Below are positions 35,708 to 48,472 of a DNA stretch of 64,000 nucleotides, in pieces (position 1 is the stretch's first letter; every line of letters begins with the position of its first letter). The DNA is taken from positions 1,984,001 through 2,048,000 of the forward strand of contig NEEC01000012.1 of the NCBI GenBank assembly GCA_002189035.1, given 5' to 3'. The DNA is from Utricularia gibba. Its lineage: Eukaryota > Streptophyta > Magnoliopsida > Lamiales > Lentibulariaceae. A model generated the notes under the pieces. That model ran no database searches. It was given only the letters and a program-made list of their open reading frames with translations, and was not told the origin of the DNA. Both the position numbers and the translations under genes were made by a program.

Positions 35708-37278
35708 GGATTCCGATGACGGGAAAGCTTTTGCCTTTTTCGTTGTTGTGAAAGACGGGGGAGGCAGAGCAGGCTACAAGCTACCAGCAAAATTGCTGTG
35801 CTGCTGCTGATGGTATAAGTAGCAATCACAAACGGGGACCGGTTGTCCTTACTCCTCTGAAAACGACAATGGAAGTTGAAAACCAGGGACCTCTCTACGT
35901 TGCATTTTTTTATCAACTAGACTCAAGACTAAATCTCCGTTTACACCTCACCCGCCTTCCTTCCCCAAAACCGATGCACCGGTCGGTTACCATAGAATCT
36001 AGCCACCGGACTTAACAAACCAGCCATGAACGTATCTTATTCGTGTTTTGTAATGTGATCAATATATATATTTTTTACTTTATTTTTATGTGCACTCACA
36101 TGACCCTATCAAATACTTAAATTACGATTATTAGTGATCTACGATTTATTATATATTTAATTATTTCAATTTCAAATTACAATATGAATTTATTTATTTT
36201 AATATTTATTCTTAAGTCAAATTGGTCTTTGAACATTTGTTTTTTGTGATTATAAATAATATTTGGATCATATGTTAATCTATTTTTTTATCATCTTAAA
36301 TCCAATGATTTCTTTGTTTTTTTTACTAGAATTCAGATAAATAAAAATCTATCTTGGTCATCCAAATCATCCCATAAGTCAAATGTTTTAATACCATATT
36401 GAAATTAAAAATTGGATGAAGTCGAATAAGTAAACATAAAATCTAAATATACCAATAATTTGCAATTTCTTATATAGTTAATTATTTTATTTTTAAATTT
36501 TGATATAAAATTATTTATTCTAATAGTTCCCATTATGATACAAGAGAATTCCAATCATCCTATTTTCAATATTCTTATATGAGTGGAAATGACATTGTTT
36601 CATCATCTTTAAAATAAAAACATAAATCCTTCCAAAATACTTAAAAATATAAAAACATTTCTTATTTTTAAATTTAATTTTTCTTTTTTAAAAAACGTTT
36701 TTTTTTCATAAAACTATACCTTTATTCCTAATTTTTCTAAATCCTTCGCGTAGCACACACTCATGAGCCAAAAATATTGTATTTTTAAAAATGTACGGAA
36801 ACTGTCAATTTCTCTTTTTATTCAAATTTTAATATTTTTTATTTGAAAAAGAAAGAAACAAGACCATCAATACTTCACCAAGAGATTCTTTTCTTGTCCT
36901 ACTGTCGTTGGAGGGCGCTGCTCTCCTACACTCACGACCACCTTTGTCCTCTTGCACATTACATCCCTTCCCTGATCCCTCCCTCCCTTCCTCCCAATAA
37001 AATATTCATATTAAATAACCAAAATATTCTCAAAATTCATATATTGCAATTAAATATTTCCCAAAAATCTGGATATCCCTTGCAACCAAGCCGTCTGGAT
37101 AGGGGCAGTCCCGGCTGAGCCGAGTATCTCATCTCGGCGCGCCGGTTTTTAAAAGCAAAGCAGAGGTTTCCAAAGGCGGAAAGAAATGTTTAGCCAGCGT
37201 CCGTCGGCTCGTGTGAGGGTGACGGGAGCCCCGCCCCCGATCATGTTTGGGCCCACGCATCCTAGTGGGGTCCATATT

Positions 37279-37288
37279 GCCACGTGTC
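37279..37288. promoter_or_regulatory. G-box (CACGTG) in the shared promoter region
   Basis: GCCACGTGTC contains a perfect G-box core, bound by bHLH and bZIP factors. It lies about 1.6 kb upstream of KNOX and 1.7 kb upstream of DCL4. The match is short and could be chance. Confidence 0.3.
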
Positions 37289-38191
37289 GACCTACTTTTG
37301 GACCACTGACACCCGGAAAGGGGGACCACCATCGTAACCCGCGCCGATACTTGGACTTGGACCTGTCTCCTGCTGCTGGCTGCCCCCATAATAAAATCCT
37401 ATTCGTTCTTAAGCGGGTAGAACCAACCCGACCCGACCCGAACCGCCATAATCATTAACAAACCATTATTTATTTATTTATTTATGAAAATAATAATGGG
37501 AATTGGTGCTGCAGTTGGGCGCGGTCCCAACAGAAATTATGAGGTACCTGCGACTGTGGGGATTTATTCTATGCAGCGGCGTGTGAAGAATAGAATAGAA
37601 TGGTCCCCTGGGCAGGGCTGGCTCAGCCCCCATTTGAACAGTAATTAATAATATTTATTATTTTATTATTATATATTATATATTATTATTATTCTGTGTC
37701 AATTATTTTATATTATATTCTCGTTTTTCGGTTCCGCAGGCCGCGGCGTGCATGTCTTTTGAGGCCGATCATTTAATTCTCCCCTTGCTTATAATACGCA
37801 TGCAAATATTTATTATTATTCATTTTCAGTAAACTTAATAAAAGATTCACTTAGGGGTGGTTGACCCATTCCGTAATAAATCCACACATTTATTAAACAA
37901 GATATTATTTATGAAAAATTAGAATTTTAAGATATGTAAATTTCAATATTCATTTAATATTTAAATTAAAACGTGATGATGATGTAACTATCTTTTAGTA
38001 TATGAAAATTTGAGATCTTTTTGAAGTACTGTTTTTTACTTCATTTTCTAAAGTTATTTAAGAATATTCGTTTTTTAATTCAATAATTTTAAATATAATG
38101 AAAATTTTGCTTCACTTCTATCTGGAGGAGGAGAAATCGAGAGGAGGCTTTTGTTGGCCCGCTAGCGACTCCGGCCCAGCTTTAATGAATA

Positions 38192-38222
38192 ATCACGTGG
38201 CGGGCCCACATCCACTTGGGCC
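38192..38222. promoter_or_regulatory. G-box/ABRE followed by two GGCCCA (site II type) motifs upstream of DCL4
   Basis: ATCACGTGGCGGGCCCACAT holds CACGTGGC, an ABRE-like G-box, and a GGGCCCA; another TGGGCCC follows about 15 bases later. TGGGCC/Y elements bind TCP factors and are common close to plant promoters. The cluster is about 800 bases before the DCL4 start codon. Confidence 0.4.
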
Positions 38223-39000
38223 CTTCGTTTTCAACTTGGATGCATAAACTATACCATTTTTGTGACCGTTCCGAGTGAATTGGTTCAGTTGATAGATTCA
38301 TCCGTTTGTTAAAAAATATATATTTGAAATGTTATTATATAAATTATAAATTAATTTTTTTTAATAAAAATCAATATATAATATAAAAATAAATTTGAAA
38401 TAAATTCAACACAAAATTAATGAACATGAAATGACCATAATTAAATGAAATGATAAAAATAACGTCAAAATAAAATAAAATAAATAATATGAATGATGTA
38501 ATAATTTTATATGTCACTCGATTTTTTTTTCTCGATATCAGTTCACCGGTTCAATTGGAAGGTGAACTTGTGGATTGAAAACGTAGCTTGGACTGTGCAT
38601 GTGCTATGGATATTGTTCTAAAGACCATGAGAACTATCAACTAAATATGTTTATTAATTTTTTTTATCAGTAATATAAATATGTCTATAAATGTGTATTA
38701 ATTTTTTTTTCACGAAAAATACTCAGTATTCTGAATTTGGAATAATATATATATAAGGCTTTAATTATTTTACAATAATAAATATAATTTGCATTTTTGC
38801 GGGGGCGTCTTTCGCCGTCGCTGAACAGTAAAAGAAATGCTTGGCTTAGCGCGGAAGCGAAGAAAAGGTGGGAAAGAGCTTCAATTATTGCATTTGCGCC
38901 TTCCGTACTAGCCACGAGGGGTGTGAAGTACTTCTGTACTCTGGAGAACGAACCGTTGCTTGCATTCACCGAAAGTGAAGATTCCGCGATCACCGCTGTG

Positions 39001-42000
39001 ATGATGGATGATCGGCCGATGGAGACTGAGTTGGTGAGTGTTTGTCAACGTCTGTCAACTCTCAGAGTCAATGCAGACACCAACGGAACGCCGGAGCATG
39101 TGGAGAGTGGAATCGAGGAGGCGATGGGTTCGGTATCACTTGACGCAGACGAGGATCGGGTGGTTGCTGGGAATCAGGAAAAGGACCCTTGGAAAATAGC
39201 AAGAAAGTAAGCTAGTTTTAGTTATTTCTTTTAGTTTTTTGGCCTAGAAGGTCTGTGGGCTGAAATTCGTGCGAAGGTTAGTGTAGTTTTTTTTCAGATA
39301 TAGGTCGGTATGCTTTTACGAACCCAACCAGAAAATTATATCCTGGTTCTGGGCAGTGGAGTCGTCAGCACTTTGGTAGTTGTGGTTTCTATCAGTTGAA
39401 CCACGGTCTAAAACAAAGCATGTAAACGAATTTTTGGGAATATAGGCAATGTTTTATGCAGTAAAATTTCTGATTATTGAATATTAATGAAATGCATGGG
39501 AACCTTGTAAAATTGTAGTGGTCGATTTCCTTCACGTGAACTGTTTAATTGCCAATATATTTTTTGGAATTCCTTTCTTTTTGTAGATGAGCTTTCACTG
39601 GTCAGTCCAATGGTTTTGATTTGCAGGCCCCTCGCTTTTTTCTGATTTATTTTGTTACCCGTATTTTCTTGTATCTGCTACTTTTTACTAGCTTTCCTGA
39701 GTATCAAACTGTCTCCGGGTAACCGTGGGAGTAATGCCATCATTTGTGTGCTTTAAATTTTGATGAAAAAGTATTCTTGTAAGTAGTATCGTGGTCAAAT
39801 TGTTGAAAAACAGAACACACTCCATGATATTGACTACAGCATTTCATAGGTATCAGATTGAACTATGTAAGAAAGCATTGGAAGAGAACGTCGTGGTGTA
39901 TCTGGGAACTGGCACTGGGAAAACGCATATTGCTATTTTACTTATTTATGAGATGCGGCACCTTATTAAGAAGCCCCAAAACAACATATGCATCTTTCTT
40001 GCTCCCACGGTGGCTTTAGTTCAGCAGGTTTGTGCATTCTTTCGATTCTCATGTTCTTTTATTTACAATATCATGTGACGCATAATCATTTATATACCTG
40101 CTCTGGCATTTTTCTGCGCTTTTGTTTAGGCTTGCTTCGTTCACCATGGGCGTAATGTTGATTGAAATGTGTTTCTTTACAAGCTACTCTGTTTGTCTCA
40201 CCTCATTTTTTTTTGGTGCAACAAGCAAGCTAGGCTTATACAAGATTCTCTTGATCTTAAAGTTGGGATTTGCTGTGGGAACTCAACACACTTGAAGAGC
40301 CACAGTGATTGGGAGAAAGAGGTCGCCAAATATGAGGTTGGTTGTATTAAATGTCTGGTTTTTTTTAAGTCCTTGTCATTAACTCTGTAATGAAGTGTCA
40401 TCCAGCCTCCAAATCAAGCATAGTGGTTATGTCTAATTTTCTATTAATTCCTCTTTTTCATTCATCTGTATTTTCTATATACGTGCAGATCTTTGTTATG
40501 ACGCCTCAGATAATGCTGCATTCTCTATCTCACTCCTTTATCAAAATTGAATGCATTGCCCTTCTTATATTTGATGAATGCCATTATGCGCAACTTGGAA
40601 GTAATCATCCTTATGCTGAAATCATGAAGGTGATTTGCTGAATTTATTTTCCATAGTTCATTTGTCAGTTGGTGATCCTGTGAATGGGAACCTACTTTTC
40701 CTATAAATGCCACAGATCTTCTATAAAGTTGATGCTATGAAACTTCCTAGAATTTTTGGCATGACGGCATCTCCAAAGTTTGGAAAAGGTAAGCTAGATG
40801 TTCTGGCACAGTTTCTATTAGTTAGTGTCCTTTCACATTGTCATATATTTTATTAGTTAGTGTTCTTTCTATTAAATGTCTCTGCTTTACTTGGAGAGGA
40901 TTCTAGGGATGGGTAACAATATTTTATCCAGAGCTATCATCATGCGTAGAGTTGATGTGTATTTTGATTATAAAAATTATATGCTGTGCCATATTACACA
41001 TCCTGAGGCATACTAAACTTTCACACATCAGGTGGCTCAATTGACGGTTTAGAGACATTACTTCGTGCAAAGGTACCATTTTCATGGCCTGCCATTCAAG
41101 TATCTAGACAATGAATTAAAATATTTTTGACAGGTCTATTCTGTTGAAGACATGAAAGAGCTAGAGAAAGTTGTTAATTGCCCAAAAATAAAGATATATT
41201 ACTACTGTTCTTCCCCTAATGGAATCTATATCAGGAAACTAGAGGAAATCAAGCACCAGGTATAAGCTAGTCAGGCATTTCACACTATAGCTTCTCATGG
41301 GAAAATAGTGTCCATTTTTTGCTCATTCAACTGTTTTAGCAGTATGTTTCAGAATTCCGAGCTGACTCATTTGATCAGAAAATTTTAAAGAATGCAAAAA
41401 AATTGCTTCTAGGGCTGCATTCCAATTTGCTAATTTGTCTGGAAAGTCTTGGATTATGGGGTGCATTACAGGTAAAAATCTTAGATGTGTGGCAGTTTCT
41501 GAATCTCTTGAAGTAGATAACTGAGAGTCTAACCTTTATTTTGTTAAAGGCCAGCTACAACTTCATACGCCATGGTTATGATCTTGAGAGTAATATGCCT
41601 GTGGACAAGGAAAAGGCGTCTGATGGCTTATGCAATAAGTACTTGCAGGAAGCCTCCAAGCTCCTTGCTTCTGATTGCACTTGGGGTATTTTTCACTGCT
41701 GCGCGAATACATCCAAAATTCGCACCCTTTTGTCACTTTCACTCACACTGTTACTAATACTTATCTGAATCATAAATTTCCAATATAGCTGGTTGCATCA
41801 TTTTCATATTGCAACTGATGGTTTTTCCCTTTCCTACTGCTTTTTATTTGAGAAATCATATCTGTATTTTGATGAATGTACTTTTTCAATTATTATTTAT
41901 GCAGATGGAAATGAAGTTGGTTTGTGCAATGTTGAAGTCTTGAAGGAGCCGTTTTTTTCAAGGAAGGTCTTAAAGCTTGTGGGAATTCTCTCAGGCTATA

Positions 42001-45000
42001 GGTTTCCATGATTGTGTTCTGTCGCCACTATTTCTATATTGTAATCTGTAGTGAAACGTTTGAGTTTTCTTGCAGGTCACAGCCTAACCCCAAATGCATA
42101 ATATTTGTGGATAGGATCGTCACTGCTTTGTCCCTTTCACACATGGTTCAAAATTTAAAGCATTTATCTTCATGGAAATGTGGGTACCTTGTGGGAATAC
42201 ACTCTGGGTTTATGTCAAGAAAAAATACCAATGATGTTCTCGAGAAGTTTCGTGATGGCGAGGTAAATTTTCTACGATGTAAGCAAGTGCTTTTATTGTG
42301 GTTAAAATAATTCTACCCCTTTACTATATATTCTTCTAGCCTTTTTTAAGTCCTGAAAATGAGTTTTCTTAAATGGGCAGCCAAAAGAGAAGTTTTCTGT
42401 TCTTTTAATATGCATGCAAGTGTAAGCAGGTTGACACCATACGCGAAAGCTTAGGGTGTTGTTATGTGTACCGCTAGGAGACCCTAACAAATTGAATGTG
42501 ATTGTGCTAACTCAGGACTCTTGTACAGATTTTCAAATTTTCCTTGATTGCATATTTGGAAACTGTGTAATGACTTTTTTATTTTCTGGCTCGTTGTCCT
42601 GATCATGCTATCTTGGCAGCTCAATCTGTTGGTTGCAACAAAGGTGGCTGAAGAGGGGCTAGACATTCAAACATGCTGCCTTGTAATACGTTATGATCTA
42701 CCAAACACTGTTGCAAGTTTTATTCAGTCAAGAGGACGTGCTCGAATGGCACTTTCAGAGTACGCTTTTTTGGTGGACAGGTGCCTTTCTCATGCTATGC
42801 AGTTTCAGTTTCAGATACTAATCGTGTTTAATGCACAAGGTTGTTTTGAATCTTACATTGGATGATGCAGGACCAATCCACAAGAACAGGAATTAATTGA
42901 AAAGTTTAAAAGGGATGAATCTCTAATGAATGAGGAAATTTCATCTAGAAAATATAATGTGCCAATGGTCAATTTTGAGGAGAAAACCTATAAAGTTGAG
43001 TCGACAGGGGCAACTATTAGTTCAGTTTCAAGTGTTTCATTGCTCCATCACTATTGTTCAAAACTTCCACATGATGAGTAAGATTTAATTTAGTTTGGTA
43101 ATTCCTTTCTTATGTTCTTATCATGTCCAAATGAGTTTTGTTGTTAGACTTATTAAACTTTTATATTGACAGGTACTTCAATCCAAGGCCTGAGTTTTTC
43201 TATTGTGAGGATGGAGACGAAACCCTTTGTACTATAATTCTTCCAGCCAATGCTCCACTGCATCAAGTTGTTGGTGCCCCGCAGTGCTCTAGAGAGGAGG
43301 CCAAGAAAGATGCCTCCCTTGAGGCATGCAAGGCTCTGCATCAGATTGGAGCACTAACCGATTATCTCTTGCCAGAGGAAGATGATAAAATTGAGGAATC
43401 AATAATTGACATGCTTGATTCTAGCAGTTGTAATGGTCAGTATGTCTCGTGCCATTTATTTTGAAATGCTTTCGTTTCTTACCTGGCTATTTTATTTTTT
43501 TCCCAATTCTTTCAGATGATTATCGAGCTGAACTACATGAAATGTTTGTTCCCGCAACCATAAGGCAACCCTGGAAATACATAGGGAATTCTACTTGTTT
43601 AAGTTCATACTTCTTCAAAATTTGTCCTTATCCAGAGGATCGGACTTATTGCAAGTTTGGGCTTTTTTTGATGGAGCCACTTCCTGAAGAGGCTGGGAAA
43701 ATTAAACTTGATCTTTGTTTGATGCATGGTAGAATGGTTAAGACAGAGCTTGTCCCTTCTGGAACTTTGTCGTTTGATGAAGATCAGGTGCCTTTGCTTT
43801 CAGTTTCATCTGTTCAAGTTTAGATGAAAAATTGTTGTACTGAGTAAGCTACTCGAAAATGCAGATTAATGCTGCAGAAGCGTTTCAGAAAATTTGTCTT
43901 GGAGTTATTTTTGATCGACATGCATTTATGCCAGAATATGTGCCGCTGGAATCCAATGATGTCCATGAACCAAGCACCTCAACTTTTTACTTGCTGCTGC
44001 CTGTCATTCAACATGAGCGTCATATCTCTGTAGACTGGAAATTAGTGAAGAAGTTTATTTCCTCGCCTATTTTCAGACAACCAGGTTCAGGCGATGGTGG
44101 AACCTCCCAAATTACTGGTTCCTTGCATCTTGCCAATGGTCGCAGAAGTGTGGAGGATGTGGTGGGTAGCTTGATTTTTGTTCCTGGGAAAAATGTATAT
44201 TTTTTTGTTGCTGATGTTCTGGAAGATAAAAGCGGGTACAGCTTATATTGTAATTCAAAAACTCATGTGAGGCACTATGCTGAAGAGTAAGTCTTCCTTT
44301 CTTTTTTTCATTTCAGGCCAACGTATAGGTTTCTTTTCATACATAACAGTCTTCTTTAATGACACATTTTGTACATCTAATTTTATCAGTTGGCTTTGTT
44401 TTGGAGTTATGATCATATTCGGTGGATGTTCTTCTGATTTATCTGTATGAGTTTAAAATAATGCTGGATTTAAGAACCCTTACTGTTCATATTGTCAGAA
44501 AATTATGAATTCAGACACTGATAGTCAACAGATCTCATTGTAGTGTGTGTGATTTATATATCTGATTTTAAAAGTATTTGTGCTTCAATGTAAGTACATG
44601 TGTATTCCTCTTATCATCGTTGCTTCTTTCTTGATCTTATTCTTAAAAACCTCGGCTTATATAGCTTAGGTATTCATCTGGCGCACCCGGATCAGCCCTT
44701 ATTGAAAGCTAAACAAGTTTTTGTTTTGGACAATTTACTGAGAAAGAAAAAACACACAGGTTAAAATTTAATTTTGTTCATGTATCACCTTTTATTGGAC
44801 GTGTTAATTTCCACTCTATTGTGTGTTTGGCAATTCTGTAACTCCTGTCACATCATCTGCAGAAAAATTGAAAGAGAAAGTGGAGCATTTTGTTGAATTG
44901 CCCCCTGAGATTTGTCAGTTGAAAGTAATCGGTTTTTCCAAGGAAGTTGGAAGTACATTATCGCTCCTACCATCAGTAATGCATCGGCTTGAAAGCTTTT

Positions 45001-48000
45001 TGGTAGCTTTCGAGTTGAAAAATAAACTTGTTGATTCTTTCCCTGAGGCCAAATATGTAACTGTTGATCATGTAAGTTCTATCCATCTGGTCTTTTAATA
45101 ATTTATAATTGGTTTGTTGATTAGCAGGCATCTTAGGATTTCCTGACAACAATCTTTATCTTGCTAATACGTTGCCTTGAGCGGTGCAGGTTCTTGAAGC
45201 CATAACAACAGAAAGTTGCTGTGAACAATTTTCTCTTGAACGGCTTGAAACTCTAGGAGATTCATTTCTAAAGTTAGCAGTTAGTACACATCTTTTTCTA
45301 AAGCATGATGTTTTGGATGAAGGCCACCTAACCAGAAAGCGTTCCAACCTTATTAACAACTTGAATTTGCACAAACTGGCAAAAAAGAAAAATTTACAGG
45401 TAACAACACATGGCAACATTTCCTTCCGCACACATTATCATTGTTTTAACCTCGCCTAAAAGTTTAGAATGAGTTGCTTCCTCCTGTGAAAAAGAGCAAA
45501 GACTAAATTTCAGAGAAACTTCCCATATCGGTCTTTGGTGTTGCTAATTTTTTAAATAAATGTTATAGGTATACATACGCGATCAATCACTTGATGCCAA
45601 TCAATTCTTTGCACTTGGTCATCGCTGCCCTATTACTTGCAATAAAGAAACTGAGGGAAGTATTCACCCTCATCCTCATGGAAAGGAACATGGTAGAAGT
45701 TCTGAAAAGAGGTGCAACAAATGCCACCACTGGTTATACCATAAGACTGTTGCAGATGTTGTTGAGGCACTCACTGGTGCTTTTGTAATTGATGGTGGAA
45801 TAAAGGCTGCGACAGCTTTTCTTAATTGGATTGGCATAGATGTTGAATTTTCACGTATTCAACTAGAGAGTATCTACTCTGCAAGCAAGGCATTCCTGTC
45901 ACTTTCCAGCAAGATTGATACGAACACTCTGGAGGATATGATGAGATACAGATTTGTGCACAAGGGTTTGCTGATTCAAGCTTTTGTTCATCCATCCTTT
46001 AACAGGCATTCGGGAGGATGTTACCAGGTATGGTGTTGAGCTCCAACTTTGAGTGCATGAATTGGTTGTTCTATCTTGGCATCACTGGCTTATCCACTTT
46101 TAAATGGAAGCAACATTCGAATTTCATTTCTGTGTGTAGGTTTTAGAATTTGGATATTTCAATGTGAATTGGGAACAATTGCATTAGTCCAAGGCAAAAT
46201 CTAAATTCTCTCTAGTGCAAAAATGTCGCCATGTTTTTTTAATCCCACATCATTTGTTTTGCGTAACTATTTTACTGTTCCACTAGTTTAATAACCTGTT
46301 ATATTTACCCTCTGGTCAGTAACAATGACCATTCATCCGCTTATAACTCTAATTTATCCTATTGGGTGATATGCATTGAATTCTTGATCAGAGACTTGAG
46401 TTTCTCGGAGATGCTGTCTTGGACTATTTGATCACTTCATATCTGTATTCAACATTCCCAACCTTAAAGCCTGGCCAGTTAACGGATTTGAGGTCTCAAT
46501 GTGTTAACAACATTGCATTTGCTGATGCGGCTGCCCGTTTGTCCTTCCAGAACTTCATCATTTGTAACTCTGCAGTTCTTCGTGAGTCATTGACGAAATA
46601 TGTGAACAGTGCACTGTCATCTACAGAGAGTGAACATGTTGAAGGGGTTCCCTGTCCCAAGGTTCTTATTCTGTTAACTATTGCATGGAATTTAACAAGT
46701 TTTTCTTGGTGTTCTTTCATTTTGAGCTGATCATCTTGGTAAACTGAGTCAGTTTGGATAACCGTATGCCATTGCTTGAAGAGCATACATATCACAAATT
46801 ATATCCACCTCTCTTTTCTTGAGAAAATGTCCGTCTGTCTCTTATAAATTTTTTTTAAGAAAAAAAAATCGTGCGGTTACATGATATAACAGTTGATTGA
46901 GCGACTTCTTTTAAGTTAACTTTCGTATCCTTCATGTTGAAAGATTGGTAGTCTGCATAGTATGATGGACAAAGCCTTACTTAACACTGCAATGCTTCAG
47001 GCCCTTGGTGACCTCGTGGAATCTTGTATGGGTGCCTTGTACCTTGACACTGGATATGATTTGAAGCATGCATGGGAAACAATGCACATTTTGCTTGATC
47101 CGGTCATTAATTATGCAAAGCTTCAACTTAATCCCATTCGAGAGATTATAGAGCTTTGCCAATCTTACAATTGGGAGTTGAGATTTTCTTCATCTAGTAG
47201 AAAAGGTGAAGTTACAACTGAAGCAAAAGTCGATGAGATAAACATGTCAGCTTCAGCCACACATACTAGTGTACGAGCTTCCAAAAGATTGGCTGCAAGT
47301 GAACTTACTAATCTTTTGAAGGTGTGTTAGTTTTAATGATTTCCTTTGTCCTAGAAAGTTAATGAAGGCTGTGAGATTGCACTTTATGGGCTTTCTCTTT
47401 TTGGTTTTTGATATATCGCTCCTTTGCATTATGGGCTTTCTGCCATTCTCATATGAACCCTTTAATCTGCAGGAGAAAGGCTACAAATCAAACACAAAAT
47501 CACTGAAGGACGTTGTAGGAAAAGCCAAACGGGCAGAACCAGTATTGATTGGACATGATGAAACCCCCACCAATGGAGCTTCGAAATCTGAAGCCCCTGC
47601 AACCTTTCATGGTGACTGTAGTCAGAAAGCATCTCCTCGTGATGAAGATCCCACGCACATTCCTGATAACAATGCAATTCCTATCAGACAGTCCCCTTCT
47701 AAAGATAGGCTTTTAGGATCCTGCAGAAAGCAAGAAGCTCCCTCTAACAGCAGCAAAAGTGATGCTTCTGCCGAAGATCTGAATAAAGGATGCGACTCTC
47801 ACTCACCAGTAAAAGGAGGTATTCTTCTGATTGGCATTCTCAAGCCTTTTTCCCCCAGATGTGTGTCTTACTCTACCACTCAACACATATGTTAGGTTCT
47901 GGACCCAACACATCAGCAAAATCACGGCTATTTGAAATATGTGCCGCCAACTACTGGAAGCCTCCAGTTTTTGAATGCTGGAAAGAGACCGGCCCGGTCA

Positions 48001-48472
48001 CTTGAAGGAGTAAGATCTATAGTGTGGATTCCACTTTTTTTTTATCTATCGGTTTGGCTTATTGAATGGGGCATGTGATTATTGAATACTAGAAGTAGAA
48101 TATTAGGACATACTGGGAGAACTTGAAAAGATCTAGGTATTAGGACAAACTGGTTTTTATCATATCCTTTGAGGTGAGCAAATGTAATGTTGATCATGCT
48201 CCCAAGGTAAAACCTACTTTAGCAGTTCCTCTTTCTCTTGCTTTTAGCTTCAGCTGTGGTCCATTTCCCCGTTTGATGCATTGAAATTCTAGAACCACAC
48301 AGATGTTAACCCTGGTTTCCACAGATTCATTTTCAGGATCACCTTCGATATCGAGGAAGCAATGCACGAGTCGATCGAGGCCTACGGAGAACCCAGAAAC
48401 AAGAAAAAGGATGCTGCAGAGCACGCTGCAGAAGGAGCCCTCTGGTACTTGAAACAACGAGGTTACACATAG
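39001..48472 (+). CDS. DCL4: Dicer-like protein 4 (DCL4)
   Basis: DCL4 cuts long double-stranded RNA into 21-nt siRNAs, including tasiRNAs and antiviral siRNAs. About 25 exons encode roughly 1,640 residues. The helicase has Walker [19 protein letters not shown], the DECH box [20 protein letters not shown], motif [10 protein letters not shown], and the C-terminal lobe with [20 protein letters not shown] and [11 protein letters not shown] Dicer dimerisation domain (43173-43436), a PAZ region (43516-44760), RNase IIIa ([26 protein letters not shown]) and RNase IIIb ([35 protein letters not shown]) follow. The last dsRNA-binding domain ends [18 protein letters not shown]4 rather than DCL2 is chosen from the double C-terminal dsRBD arrangement and QSYNWELRF. 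One base is missing near 48001-48004, just before the last intron. The start at 39001 is the first ATG in frame; upstream open sequence has no ATG. Confidence 0.95.

Larger units (their letters stand above)
35708..39000. other. Divergent promoter region between KNOX (-) and DCL4 (+)
   Basis: Both flanking genes point away from this 3.3 kb stretch, so it must hold both promoters. It has a G+C-rich island around 37090-37440 and 37590-37760, AT-rich flanks, and TTA/TTTA microsatellites near 37460 and 37650-37690. Open frames in the island (37129-37458) read as low-complexity Arg/Pro text on both strands, not as protein families. Confidence 0.55.

Noticed and set aside
37129-37458. Overlapping open frames on both strands in the G+C-rich island
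   Set aside because: Both read as Arg/Pro/Gly low-complexity text. Open frames are expected by chance in G+C-rich DNA poor in stop codons.
38797-39000. Upstream extension of DCL4
   Set aside because: The frame is open upstream but has no ATG; the first in-frame ATG is at 39001, so extension would need a non-ATG start or another exon.
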